Shown here: one piece after another, positions 11,324 to 22,800 of the stretch
Numbering within the stretch: the stretch's first letter is position 1
How the letters are laid out: each line of letters opens with the position of its first letter
NCBI GenBank assembly: GCA_033439685.1
Contig: JAUEDM010000005.1
Location: forward strand, 4,154,001-4,218,000
Reading direction: 5' to 3'
DNA length: 64,000 bases
Source of the DNA: Apodospora peruviana
Lineage: Eukaryota > Ascomycota > Sordariomycetes > Sordariales > Lasiosphaeriaceae
Made by a program: the position numbers and the translations under genes
Notes under the pieces: generated by a model
Database searches by the model: none
Seen by the model: only the letters and a program-made list of their open reading frames with translations
Told to the model about the DNA's origin: nothing

Positions 11324-12517
11324 TTACCCCCTACCAACGACACCTTCACTACCAGCAGCAGTCTTCCTGATCCCCGTCCTGGGCACCTCCCGACGATAAT
11401 AACGCCTCTCAGCATTGACAATCATACTATGGTCGGCAATCTCGATGCGTTTCTGTATCGCCGCGGCGGTCGTCACCTCCTTGCCCTTGCCTTTCGTGTC
11501 CTCCTCAATCAGCTCCCGCATCGCCGCCTCCCAGAGGTTATAGCGCTCCCTACGCGCCGGCTCCTGCTGCGCGGCCGAGTAGACCTCTTTTTGTTTAGCG
11601 ATCTTGCTGGCGCGCATCAGTCCCCTGAGCGCCGCCTCCCCAGCCTTGGCCTCCTTCGCAGCCGCCTCGCGCATCTTCTTAGGATCGCCCCGCGGTATTT
11701 CTTCTGGCGCAAGAGGCTTCTGGGTCTGGGATTGTGTTTGAGACGCAACGCCGAGGGTCTGTGACTGTGTGTCGACTGTCGTTAAGTCATCCCAGTCTTC
11801 TGATGTGGAGGTGACGTTCTCGACAGTTTCGGGTGTGCATTTATATGTGTGAAGGCTCGGAAATGGCGGAAAAGAGGTAGGGATGTAACCTCGAGCTGCC
11901 TTGTCAGGGGCGCCGTCGAGATTACTGTCGAGGATCGGCAAGTCCCCAAGAATACTATCTTCAAGATCAAGAGGCTCCCATCTGGGCGTTCTCTTGGACC
12001 TGGGGATGGGCGGCTTCCTGTGCGGCTGGAGAGCGGATGTGGTGAGGTTATGGCGTTTGAGAGAGAGCTCGAAATCGCTCGGGACGGGGTGCGACCGCCG
12101 AGCAGCGTTGGTAAAGGCCTTGACGTCCCGAGCGAGCGATTCGAGATAACTCTCGGTCATCGCAACAAAGCTCTCCATAGCTTCGGGTATGGAGGCGTCG
12201 AAGCCGACCTTTTCGAGGGCCAGGGCAATGCTGCGACGCAGCGCTTTCTTTGCGAGTTCATCGGGACTGACGAGCTTCGACGCCCCTTTCGGTTCGCCTG
12301 GAAACGCTGCCTCGAATACCAAGTTCGTTTCATCGATCTTCCGTCGCTTCGGCGGCACTGTCGACTCGTCGTCTTGCTCGTTCACCGGCTCTGCGGATGC
12401 GGGTCGTTTTTGCGATTCGGGTGTCAGCGGGTTTGCTGTTGCCAGCGGGTTTGCTGTTGCCAGCGGGTTTCGTATTGCTGGCGCTGGCGCACTTTCTTCC
12501 ACGCGTGCCGGAGACAT
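11324..12517 (-). CDS. TAF8: TFIID subunit TAF8
   Basis: Single exon of 397 residues, starting at ATG 12517 (MSPARVEE). The frame stays open upstream, but that extension lacks conservation. A Pro/Ala-rich head with a triplicated NPLATA motif precedes a histone-fold region (about residues 85-165) with ALRRSIALALEKVGFD and FVAMTESYLESLARDVKAFT. The signature TAF8 C-terminal block is GYIPTSFPPFPSLHTYK at about 220-245. The rest is charged and Gln/Ala-rich, compatible with the part that contacts TAF2 in other species. TAF8 pairs with TAF10 through its histone fold inside TFIID. The combined histone fold and proline block make this assignment firm. Confidence 0.88.
   Translation of the reverse strand: MSPARVEESAPAPAIRNPLATANPLATANPLTPESQKRPASAEPVNEQDDESTVPPKRRKIDETNLVFEAAFPGEPKGASKLVSPDELAKKALRRSIALALEKVGFDASIPEAMESFVAMTESYLESLARDVKAFTNAARRSHPVPSDFELSLKRHNLTTSALQPHRKPPIPRSKRTPRWEPLDLEDSILGDLPILDSNLDGAPDKAARGYIPTSFPPFPSLHTYKCTPETVENVTSTSEDWDDLTTVDTQSQTLGVASQTQSQTQKPLAPEEIPRGDPKKMREAAAKEAKAGEAALRGLMRASKIAKQKEVYSAAQQEPARRERYNLWEAAMRELIEEDTKGKGKEVTTAAAIQKRIEIADHSMIVNAERRYYRREVPRTGIRKTAAGSEGVVGRG
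12425..12475. repeat. 18-bp coding tandem repeat in TAF8
   Basis: The unit GCCAGCGGGTTTGCTGTT occurs about 2.5 times in tandem. On the minus strand it encodes repeated NPLATA hexapeptides near the TAF8 N-terminus. Its length keeps the frame. Confidence 0.75.
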
Positions 12518-13249
12518 GGAAGAAGGTAGCTTATTGACCTGTAGATGATTTGGATGCGCAAGTTCGCATATCGATGCAAGTCGAGAGATTTGCGTGTTGT
12601 GATTGCGGTTAGGAAATGGCAGGTTGAGTGAGAAGTGGTCGTCGAATCCGTGAATCGCGAATGCGGCAGTGATTGAGTGATGAGTGCACAGACCCACTGC
12701 ACCTTCCGGGCTGGCTGTATGTCAAAGCCAAAGGTTTTGGGGCTAGCGCAGTCTTGGCGATCTCGGATGCCGCACCTCCTCAGGTACCGGTAGGTATTCC
12801 GTACCTTGGGCACCAAGCTTGCAGGAACGCAAACTTGGAACGAACGAAAACTTGCGACAGCCTCTCGCTTTATGATCCAACTACCGGTAAGATGGTGAAT
12901 TGGGGATACCAGAGACAGTGTATGGATTGCAGTATCCCAGGTTTCGCTACGGAGTACAACGTCGCTGTTCTAGAACTTGGACCCGCTATCCCCGTAATGG
13001 GCAGAAATGCGGTAAGGTTCAGCCCCGTTACGCCCTGCCAAGGGGAAGCCTCACCTCACCCGCCTCGTTGAGACCAGCTGAGTCAACACAATCCTATCTC
13101 TTCGGTGTCTGTGTTTGTTGTTGATTCACAGCAGTGCTGTTTATTAGAGGCCAGGGAGAATTGCTCGCCAACCAGCAACAATCCCCAACTTCCTACGTCC
13201 AAGATACGTCAAGCTTTCTCTATCGTGAAAACCCAGTTCAGCTTCAAAA
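12518..13249. other. Divergent promoter region, TAF8 and LRR-kinase
   Basis: 732 bp between the two start codons. It contains palindromic GGTACCGGTAGG...GTACC sequence around 12783-12808. Small frames here have no support. Confidence 0.5.
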
Positions 13250-14671
13250 ATGCAACATCTCGAGACGCTCAAAAACGGGGGCTACAAGGACTTGGGTCTA
13301 ACAAAGTTCAAATTGGCTCCAATCCCATCGCCTTTGCCCTCGTTTCCTCCCGAGATCCTCGAGTTGGGCAATAGCCTAGAACAGCTCGACCTCTCAGGAA
13401 CCGGCCTGTCCTCTCTACCCGCAGAGCTCGGTTCCGCTCTCCCGAACCTCAAGATCGCATTCTTTTCGTCTTGCAACTTCACCATCTTCCCAAAGGAGCT
13501 GGCATCATGCCCCCGACTCGAGATGGTCGCCTTCCGGAGCAACGGCATGAAAGAAATCCCCGAGGACGCGCTCCCGCCCCGTTTGCGCTGGCTCATCCTT
13601 ACGGACAACCGCATCGCCGCCCTCCCGTGCAGCATCGGCCGTTGCGCGCGTCTGGAGAAGTGCATGCTGGCCGGCAACCAACTTGAGACCTTACCCGTCG
13701 AGATGGCTCAGTGTAATAACCTAAAACTGCTACGTTTAAGCGCGAACCGCTTCAAGGCTTTACCGGACTGGCTATTCAGTCTTCCCGAGCTGGCCTTTTT
13801 GTCTTTTGCAGGAAACCCCTGCGTGGCCGTTGCTTCTTCTAACGGCACAACAACACGTCTAGCCGAGGTAAACTGGGCCGACATCGAAGTCCAGCACACC
13901 CTCGGCCAAGGCGCTTCTGGGATAATCTCGCAGGCGCTGTGGAAACAATCCCCCCAGTACGCCGAGGAGGTTGCTGTGAAGCTGTTCCATGGTGCGTTGA
14001 CAAGCGACGGCCGCCCGGAAGACGAAATGGCCGCATGTCTTGCTGCCGGCGCGCACGAGAGCCTGATTTCTGTGATGGGCCGCATCCACGGGCACCCTGA
14101 CGAGGAATTACACGACGGCAAGTTCAAGGGTGGTCTGGTGATGCAGCTCATCCCGCCTTACTACACTGTCCTTGGCCAGCCGCCGTCGTTGGTCTCGTGC
14201 ACACGGGACTGCTATCCGGAGGGCGCTACGGTGGATGCTTCCTGCGTCGTAGAAATGTTGGCCGGTATCGCTGGTGCGGCGGCCCAGCTTCATGCCAGGG
14301 GGATCTCGCATGGTGATCTGTACGCGCATAACATTCTTGCTAGTAGCGAGGATAGGCACGCGCTGCTGGGCGACTTTGGCGCGGCGACTATCTACGGCAA
14401 AAGCCTTCCAGAGGAGGCGGAGAGTGGCATCGAGAAGCTGGAAGTGCTTGCTTTCGCGCATCTTGTAGAAGATCTGCTACGGTTGATTTCCGCGGAAGAA
14501 CAACAGGACGAGGCGCAAGTTGGGGAGTTAAGGCGCGGGCTCCAACAACTTTATGCGCGGTGTGCGGACAGGCAGGTTGCGTCGCGCCCGACGTTCGAGG
14601 AGATAGTCGAGGAGCTCGAAGACATGATGGGTTGGCGGGGGATGATGCGAATCCCGGACATTCCGAACTGA
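13250..14671 (+). CDS. Leucine-rich-repeat protein kinase, bacterial-type architecture
   Basis: Intronless frame of 473 residues. Residues ~15-205 hold about seven LRRs (LEQLDLSGTGLSSLPAELG, LRWLILTDNRIAALP, LEKCMLAGNQLETLP, LKLLRLSANRFKALP). Residues ~213-460 form a protein kinase: glycine loop L218-GQGASG, VAVK lysine K244, catalytic loop SHGDLYAHN with D356 and N361 (Arg of HRD replaced by Gly355), and DFG at D375-F376-G377. The catalytic residues are thus present. There is no signal peptide or membrane segment, so it should be cytosolic, unlike plant LRR receptor kinases. I know the same order and the same HGDLYAHN/GDFGA motifs from LRR-kinases of Pseudomonas-like proteobacteria, which makes lateral transfer plausible. 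Substrate unknown. Confidence 0.88.
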   Translation: MQHLETLKNGGYKDLGLTKFKLAPIPSPLPSFPPEILELGNSLEQLDLSGTGLSSLPAELGSALPNLKIAFFSSCNFTIFPKELASCPRLEMVAFRSNGMKEIPEDALPPRLRWLILTDNRIAALPCSIGRCARLEKCMLAGNQLETLPVEMAQCNNLKLLRLSANRFKALPDWLFSLPELAFLSFAGNPCVAVASSNGTTTRLAEVNWADIEVQHTLGQGASGIISQALWKQSPQYAEEVAVKLFHGALTSDGRPEDEMAACLAAGAHESLISVMGRIHGHPDEELHDGKFKGGLVMQLIPPYYTVLGQPPSLVSCTRDCYPEGATVDASCVVEMLAGIAGAAAQLHARGISHGDLYAHNILASSEDRHALLGDFGAATIYGKSLPEEAESGIEKLEVLAFAHLVEDLLRLISAEEQQDEAQVGELRRGLQQLYARCADRQVASRPTFEEIVEELEDMMGWRGMMRIPDIPN

Positions 14672-17600
14672 ATTTTGGACCCGGATTCTCGGTGTCATGT
14701 TCAGACCGAGCTGGAATCGAATCCAGCCCGAAAGATGCGTGGAACTTCGGCTGAGATGCATATAGGTCCGAGATGATATTTCAGTCTCCCGTTCGGGCCG
14801 AAGGGATGTCCAGTTTCGGATCTGATGAGCGGCGTTGCTTCCCAACAACACAATACGTCTTTATTCGGAGTTTTTGGGAGCGTCCTGCGAAACAGTGGCA
14901 GGCAGGCATATATGGACGAAAGGAATAGAAAACGCCCCATCATATCGGTGATGCGATGGTTGGGTGGTTACTACCACAGGGCGACTCAGTTGGTCTATCC
15001 TGGAACAAGGAGGAACGGTCTTCATAATTCTGTTACAATGGCGGCATAATACAAAGGTAGAGATACAAGATATATGAGAGGCAGGCAGATAGACGATAGA
15101 TATCCAGACACAATAGATATATAATAGTCCAACAGCAACAACAAAACAGACCCCTGTGGGTAAAGCGCATGAAGGCACGACTTGCATGTAAACAGTAAGT
15201 CAGTTGACCGACTACGCTGCAGTTCGTTTCTTGTTCTTCATGCAATCGTATCTAACATTCGACTTGCTGCCACGACGAACCAGACAAGTCTGTCTACCCT
15301 GCTCTGCAGTCTTTGCTCGCTTTCTGTTGCAACCTGCAAGTTGGCAAGCTTTCTGTGCGCAATTGGGACCGAGCAAGTTCGGAATTGTGGTTGGGCTCCC
15401 GAAGATGCATCCAGATGCCGAATGAAGATATCACGATAGGAAACAGGACACAGGACTCAGTCAATAGGGTTGACCTATCTAGGTCCGACAACCTAAACCG
15501 CAATTGCAGGTCCGGTCAACTCAGGAGGTGTTAGTGGTAATACTCGTTCATGGTTGCGTGGTTTTGTCGGTAAACGCGCTTGTAACTCTACGACGTTGAA
15601 CGAGCTGCTGAGTTTTCATCTCACTCTCACTTTTTTCCTTTTCTCTTTAATATTACTTTTAATATTACTTTTTTTCTTGGTGTTGATCTCCCGAGAGAAG
15701 TTATCAACGCAGTAGCTGGTGCGTGCCATGCAAGTGAAAATCGGGAGTGAGCCCGAGGCCAACGTCCAACACGCGTAAGACTCGCATGCTTACTCCATAT
15801 GATGAGGCATAGTTAGCTGGGTAAGAATGAGACCGACGATGGCAGTGACCGTTGTTATCGGTGTTGATCTGTCTCCTCCTGAACAAACAGAACAGAGCAG
15901 AACTGGTCATGCCCAAATAACGTGTGTGATTCTGGGATGTGTTGGGTATAAACCAGGCGACTTGAACCTTGATGGGTATCACGGTATACGCGTATCCATC
16001 CGCACGAACATCATTTTCTCTCCTTGCTTCGGTTGGAAAAATCCGAAATCCGTCTTCGCCGGCGAAGTGAGTTGATATCTCCAACATTTTGTTGGAGTTG
16101 ACCGCCATGTTCCATCTGGCCATGCGACAAAGCGGCGGCATGGCAGTGTCACTTATACCTCCAAGGTGACTGGTTCGGCTCGCCCCCAATCCGACTCACT
16201 TAGCTTCCGCCGTTACCCTCTCGTAGCCATTCGTTCCCCGGTTGTCATCCATGTCGTCCATTTCTCTGGATCTCTTGGATACATTGTGAATGTGGTGGTA
16301 TCGAATATGCCTATATATTTGATTTACTGCCCCCACTTGCGAAATATTGAGACTTCTGTGCTCGGTAGCCCGAAACTAATCCCAGGTAATCAGCAAATGA
16401 CCAAGTTGAGTCGCTCGGGGAAGGGGGCACAACAGCGGGAGCGGGGCCGGCCGGAGGCTGGGGGTTTAAGTACCCGGAGCCGGGCCCCGTCAGCCTCAAT
16501 TCTTCAAGTCGAGCAGGTATCCGTTCAGAAGTAACCAAACCACTCACATTCCCTAAATTATATTTTCAGAATTGGATTGGAGAGATCTGATCGCAATATT
16601 GGTTGGCACCGTTGCAATCGTTTCTTCCCGTACGCGTAGGTAGTCATCAATCTCGCTCGGCGCCGTTGCTCCCGAGAAGGATGCGAAATCCTATCCTGAC
16701 CAAGCTTTCTTTTTTGATAACCATGGGAAAGAAAAAAAGCCACAACGGTTGCATACGCGGCCCGCTGCTTACGATCCTACATTACGATGAGAAGATTGGG
16801 GGGGGCTAAGAAACTCGTCACCGAGATCCTGAATATGCATCGTACAGTAGTGGATTTTGACGAAAATGATGGGCGCTTAAATATTCTCATATCAATCCTA
16901 CACCTCCATACATCGACCTCATCCTCACGAGATCTCTCTCTGATGAAAATCAACGGCTCTGGTTGGTCGCACAGAACTGAGACAATATCAAGAGGGTGCG
17001 GCGACGACCACAAAATAAAATGCAACGGTCCAGTGGACAAAATGTTCAAGAAGGGAAAAGTTGTCCCGGCTTGGCTTAGTTCAGGTGAGGTTCCGTGGTT
17101 CGCTGTGCAATCGCAACCACAGAGACGCACGCTGCCGTGACATCCAAGCAGTGAGGTGCTTGACCGCCCTATCTGCATTGAATTTGGTTGTTGCAGATAA
17201 TAGACATTGCCAATCCGCATGGGTAAGGTCACGCTCTTGTCAAATTGATTTCAAAAGTTGATCTCGCTTCACAGCGCAGCAATTAATTCCCCAGGCGAGC
17301 CAGGTTGCATTTGATCCATTTCACCGTCCTCAAATCTCGTCTGCCTTTGCCTGCCCGGATCATGGTCATTCAGTGGTCCTTGCTAGGCTCGCGGGGCAAG
17401 CTGCACTGGATGGCGGGGCAGCTGTCTGAGGAGAGAAGTCCGCTGGTCTATGGTTGGCTGAGACTGAGCCCTAACAGTAACTGCCCTGGCCGGAATCCCC
17501 CGCCATCTCAACAACGGCCTCGAATTCATCAAAGTTGGAAGTCGATCTCGATAATGAACCAGGGGCCGGTTGGTCCATTGACCGCGTATTCGAGCTCGCC

Positions 17601-19800
17601 AAGGATACCGGCCGAGTTCTTCAGACACCAGTGGAGAGGAAAGCCCCAACCGCAGAAGCTCCAACCTTGAGCCGGCCTACACTAGTCCGCCCTATCTGTC
17701 GATGCTAGGTAAGGTAAGAACCTGGAGGTTGATCAATCCTATCTCTCCGCTGCGGCCGAACTTTAGATCAACGGTTGCACACTTGTATGCGTGTATTCCG
17801 TAGTTGACGAAACAAGGCAGAGAATGCACTATCAACAAGCAATGCACATGACCTCGGGGATCTCACATCATGTCGTGCGCCGTATCGAACATGTCTCGCC
17901 AATTTAAGCTTCCCGTCGTTCCCTTGAAGCGGGCGGGTGAGTGGACATGGCGGTCTGGAACTTGGCGGATACTTACTTCTCCATATCTGTGCCGCTCGTG
18001 ACCTGCCTGCGGCGATCAAAGCATGCATCTTCGCATCGTCTGTCAGAAACGTGCGCTAGCTGGCTAGGAAGACTAGGTGGATGGCAGGAGGAGAGGTTAT
18101 AGCAGAAACCGGTGGGACAGCTATAGATCCCTAAGGCACGCTGAGTTGCAGCCTGGGTCCAACCACGGTCGTCTTAGCGCTCAACGGCCGTTGAATGGAT
18201 GAACCAGAAAGGCGCCGAGGAAAGTCAGAGTTCCCCTTTCACCTCAGTCTCCTGACAAGGAAGATAAAAAGGATCTCACAGACAGGAACAGACTTTGACG
18301 TGCAAGACGGGCCTTGGCGGGCGATCTGACGACGGGATGGATCCATGAATGCAGTGGATGGATGGATACCCCGGTGGTGGATGAAGTGACAACGGGAAAG
18401 GCGTTCGCCGCGCCCCATTTTCCCTTGACAGCACCTGCTCCAGTTCATTTTACCCCACCATCCCAGGACCATCCCGGCCATTACTCCAGGGCACTTAAGC
18501 TGGTTGCAGTGCTTCAACCTTGTTCCTGGCACACCACACCACCATCCCGCCTCACATTGAGAAAAAAAGATTCCTTCGAGTTCTTCGCAGCCATCTTCTG
18601 TTCGTCTGACATATCGTCGATGCGTGTTCGGCAGCCGCGGGATCGGATGTCCTCATTTCCTGCTGACGGATATTTTTATCTTCTGACCTCGCCTTAGTCA
18701 ACGGGCCGACAGACAACAGACAGGAGACAGAGGACAGACTGTTCGGAGAGTTCTGTCGGGTATCCCTATCTCTCATCAGCCCGACCCCGAGCTGTCCCTT
18801 TTCTGTTTGATGTTGCAGAACACCGAACTCAGTTTGGGGGCCAAGCACCACTCAACGCAAAACGTTCTTCAATTTCTTGGAGCAAAGACGATTCCTCATT
18901 CTTCCAAATCTCACCACAAATTTCTGCTTCTGGGGACCCAAGACTGCCGATCTCTGTCAAACTGTAGATCTACCGTGACTGCCTCGACGTGGAGTCCACT
19001 TCATCTCACTGCCAGCGCGATAACCTCCAGGTTCTCATCGTCAAACAATTCCCAACAGGCCTTGCGCCTTGCCGCCACATCTCTTCAGGGACACGCGAAC
19101 ATCTACTCAAAGGTCCACCACTGCCGGGCTTATACGCCTTATCTCGAAGAATCTGTCCATCATCGTTAAGATCATCGCCGGAATATCCGTACTGAGGCTT
19201 CTTCTCGGCACCGCATTGCCAACGGCGACCCCCGAGACCAGACCCGCCATGTAGTACAACAGCAAGGAACCTTTGCTTGCCATATGATATAAACCTGAGC
19301 CTTATTTCTTCACAACCCGAGGATACACAGGACTCGCAACATTTACTTGATCTTGTTCCTGTCACACACCCCAATTTAACCAAGTCACCTGCTGCTCGGA
19401 CACCAAACAACGGTTCCTCATCTTGGGAGGACGGGCGGACGGACTGCGGTTCTGTGCTTCAGCATCATCGCGAGGAGGAGCTAGGCGACCATGTGACGTC
19501 TTCGGAACAAATTTGTAGGTTCACTCTGTCCCTTCAAACCTCTTCCCGCGTGCGCCCTGTGCCGTGTCTTGGCGCTATATGCTGTGCAAGAGAAGGATTG
19601 TTCCGTCTCGGTCCATCCGTGGATGCTATGGATATCCGGGGGGCCCAAGACCAAGCCCAAGAGCCCAAGCTATTGGCGCTGCTGAACACGAGGACAGAAT
19701 GTAAACAAAAATACTGACCTGCTGGTATTAGATATACAACTAAATCTCCACCCGTCTTCTACCATCCCAATCTATCCGCCATTTTCCCCCTGTTGCTGCC
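14672..19800. other. Long gene-poor stretch, includes the leader of the fusion gene
   Basis: 5.1 kb in which no frame shows domain, membrane or splice evidence. The longest frames (15704-16189 minus, 16777-17232 minus, 19277-19717 plus) look like chance. From about 18430 to 19800 the plus strand becomes CT- and CA-rich with poly-A-like patches, as in fungal promoter/5'-UTR DNA, so the fusion gene at 19801 may have a long leader. Non-coding RNA cannot be judged by eye. Confidence 0.4.
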
Positions 19801-22800
19801 ATGTTTTCCATCAATCCGGCGGCGATTCCCGCCGTGGCAACGCGGAAAGCCCTCATCATCATCGACCTGCAAAACGACTTCGTCGGCGACCCGGACGCCG
19901 TCCTGCCGGTCACTGATCCGGAAGGCTTCGTGTCCCGGACCCTAAAGCTGGTGAACGCGTTCCGCGACTCTGGGGCAGGCGACGTGATCTGGGTCCGCAG
20001 CGAATTCGAGCGTCACCGTGCCCTAACCGCCGAGGGCGAGCAGATTATCTTGTCGGATATGCCACCGCGGCCCACAAGACCGGTTTCTTCCAGGGGCCGT
20101 CAGCCTATGTCCTGGAGTCACGATGGACCGGTCATGGAGGCCGACGACGAGGCGTTCCTGAGCGTGGCCGACGACAAGCCGACGTGTGTCCGAAAGGGTA
20201 CTGCGGGTGCCAAGTTCCCGGCCCGTGTCCAAGAGGCGATCGATGAGAGTCGCGACATCATATTCACCAAGACGCATTACAGTGCCTTCGCGTCGGCACA
20301 ACAGCAACTCGTGCAGCTGCTTCGGGGCAGGTTCGTGACGCAGATGTTTGTGTGTGGGGCGTTGACGAACGTCGGGATTTACGCTACAGCACTGGACGCC
20401 GGCCGGCACGGCTACGAGATGACCATCGTGGAGGACTGTTGCGGCTACCGAGGCGAGATGCGGCACCTCAACGCGGTGCGCCAGCTCATGCAGTTGGTCG
20501 GCAGCGAGGTCATGAACGCCGACCTCGTCATTGACGAGCTCTTACCGCCGAAACCAAAAGAGACGCCGAAGCCGACGCCTAGGAATACGACAGACAGGAG
20601 GGTTCGCGGCGCGGGAATGGGGACGGAAGCGGGAGCAACCGGGAGTGCGAGTGGGAGTGGGAATGGCGGCGGCGCAAGCAGCCAGAAATCACCCGTACGT
20701 CCAGCTCTTCCTCCTCCTCCACCACCCGCTCCGCAGGAGCCTGAGCCTGAGCCGGAGCCTGAGCTGCAGGGCCGGTCCAGTCCCACAGGCCTCTCCCCAT
20801 CCATGTCCAAAGTGTCACTAAGCGGCCCTCCAGCTACACCCTCTCCGGCGCAGCAGCCTGCGGAGCAGCATGTCTCCGCAACCAACCCCCAGCAAGACAA
20901 AGCTGAAGGGGAACTCGAAAGCGAGAGCGCCGGACCCTCACGGCCGGTTCAGGCCGTGGTGACTACTGCAGCAGCCACAGATGCTGCCCAATCCGAATCC
21001 CAACCTGAATCAAAGAGTTCGAAGAGTCAACATGTCAAGCCACCCGCCTTTTGGGTTGACGACTCTGCGCCCTTGGAAGCTGACTCCGACCCCGACAGTG
21101 ACTTCTCGTCGCCAGAAACGGCCGAGATCACGTATGAGTCACTGCGTCGGGGCGCCGTGAGAGCGCCAACCAAACGACTCGCAGCTTTAGGGCCCGAGGC
21201 AAAAGCACTAAAAGGCCCGCAACCCCGTCGTCAGCCCCGCATCCCGGCGGCCCCAGCAGCATCGTGTAGTACCCCCGGCGCCGAACTTGACAAGAGCACC
21301 AAACCGAAACCCCGAGCGAAAGGTTCCGGTTCTGATAAAAGCTCTTCTGGTTCTACAGAGTCCTCTTCATCTGACAAGGCCAAGGTTGCTTCCCCCCAAA
21401 TACCAACCACCTCCCCAGATACCCAGTCTACACCATCAAATATCATGGCAGAAACCACAGCACCTATCGTGTCCGAGCCCCTCTGCGAAGGCGATACTCA
21501 TATAATCTCCAACGCGCTCCCTCCTTCCCTCGCAGCACCCTCCACCTTCGACCGTTTACTGTCGGAAGTAAGCTGGGCAGGCATGTCCCGCATGGGCGGC
21601 GAAGTGCCTCGTCGAATCGCCGTGCAAGGACTTCTAGACTTCGACGGCACCATGCCTGTCTATCGACATCCAGCAGACGAGTCCCCGCCATTATTACCCT
21701 TCTCCCCTACAGTCCTAGCGATCAAGACCGAGATCGAGAAACATCTAGGTCATCCCCTGAATCACGTCTTGATCCAGCACTACCGCACCGGCAACGACTA
21801 CATCAGCGAGCATAGCGACAAGACCCTTGACATTGTCAAGGGCAGTTACATTGCGAATGTTAGTCTCGGTGCTGAGCGGACGATGGTGTTCCGTACGAAA
21901 CGACCCCCCAAGAAAGGCGAGTCGGAGGAGAATGATGGTGCTAACGCTACCGAGAAGGCAGCACGCCAGATCCAGCGTGCTGCGTTACCGCACAATAGTC
22001 TCTGCAGAATGGGCTTAAAGACAAATATGCGCTGGCTGCACGCCATCAGGCAGGACAAGCGTTCCGATCGCGACAAAACGCCTGCCGAGCTCGCATTTGG
22101 CGGCGCGCGTATTAGTCTCACCTTCCGGCACATTGGCACATATCTGGACAGCACCCAGTCGCGAATCTGGGGCCAGGGCGCCACCTCCAAGTCAGAAGCT
22201 GACGCAAAGCCCGTGGTGAACGGGCAGACGCCCGAAGCGGTCAAACTTTTACAGGCCTTCGGCGCAGAGAACCATAGCAGTGATTTCGACTGGGACGCGA
22301 AATACGGCGAAGGGTCTGATGTCCTCCACCTCGGCACACCGAAACGCTTTTGCGCCGGCTTCGACGAGATAGCCAACATGCGCGTTGCGTTGGCCCTCGC
22401 CGAGCTTGGCCTCAGTTGTGCGAAAGGCAGTGTGGAAGGGAGGGATGTGCGGTTCGAGGACAATGATCCGGGTCGAGCGGTGATCGATGGGCATGAGAAT
22501 GTGTTAAGGTATCTGGACGCTGTTTACGGGGCAGGGAGGCGGTACGACCAGCTCCCTGCTTCTGACATAGCAAAACGCTTTACCAGACTACATAAGGCGT
22601 TTGACCTGAGGAGGATATGGCGCGCGGCATTTGAAGGTGGTTCTGCCAAGGAGGCTCAAGATGCACTGACAGCAGCTCTTGCTGAGTTTAAGGAATACGC
22701 GAGGGAGGAAGCGATTGCCGCAGATAAGGGGAAGAAGGTCAGGACAGGCGCGTTCTTCATAGCTGGCGGTGATCAGCCCTCTCCGGCCGACTTTGCGCTG

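Noticed and set aside
15704..16189. Minus-strand frame of 161 residues in the gene-poor block
   Set aside because: No domain, signal, membrane segment, intron consensus or coding-like composition; treated as chance.
19277..19717. Plus-strand frame of 146 residues just before the fusion gene
   Set aside because: Likely leader sequence; no domain and no in-frame or splice link to the start at 19801.
20445..22463. Minus-strand frames of 151 and 205 residues inside the fusion gene
   Set aside because: The plus frame is continuous with three recognisable domains; the antisense frames show no domain.
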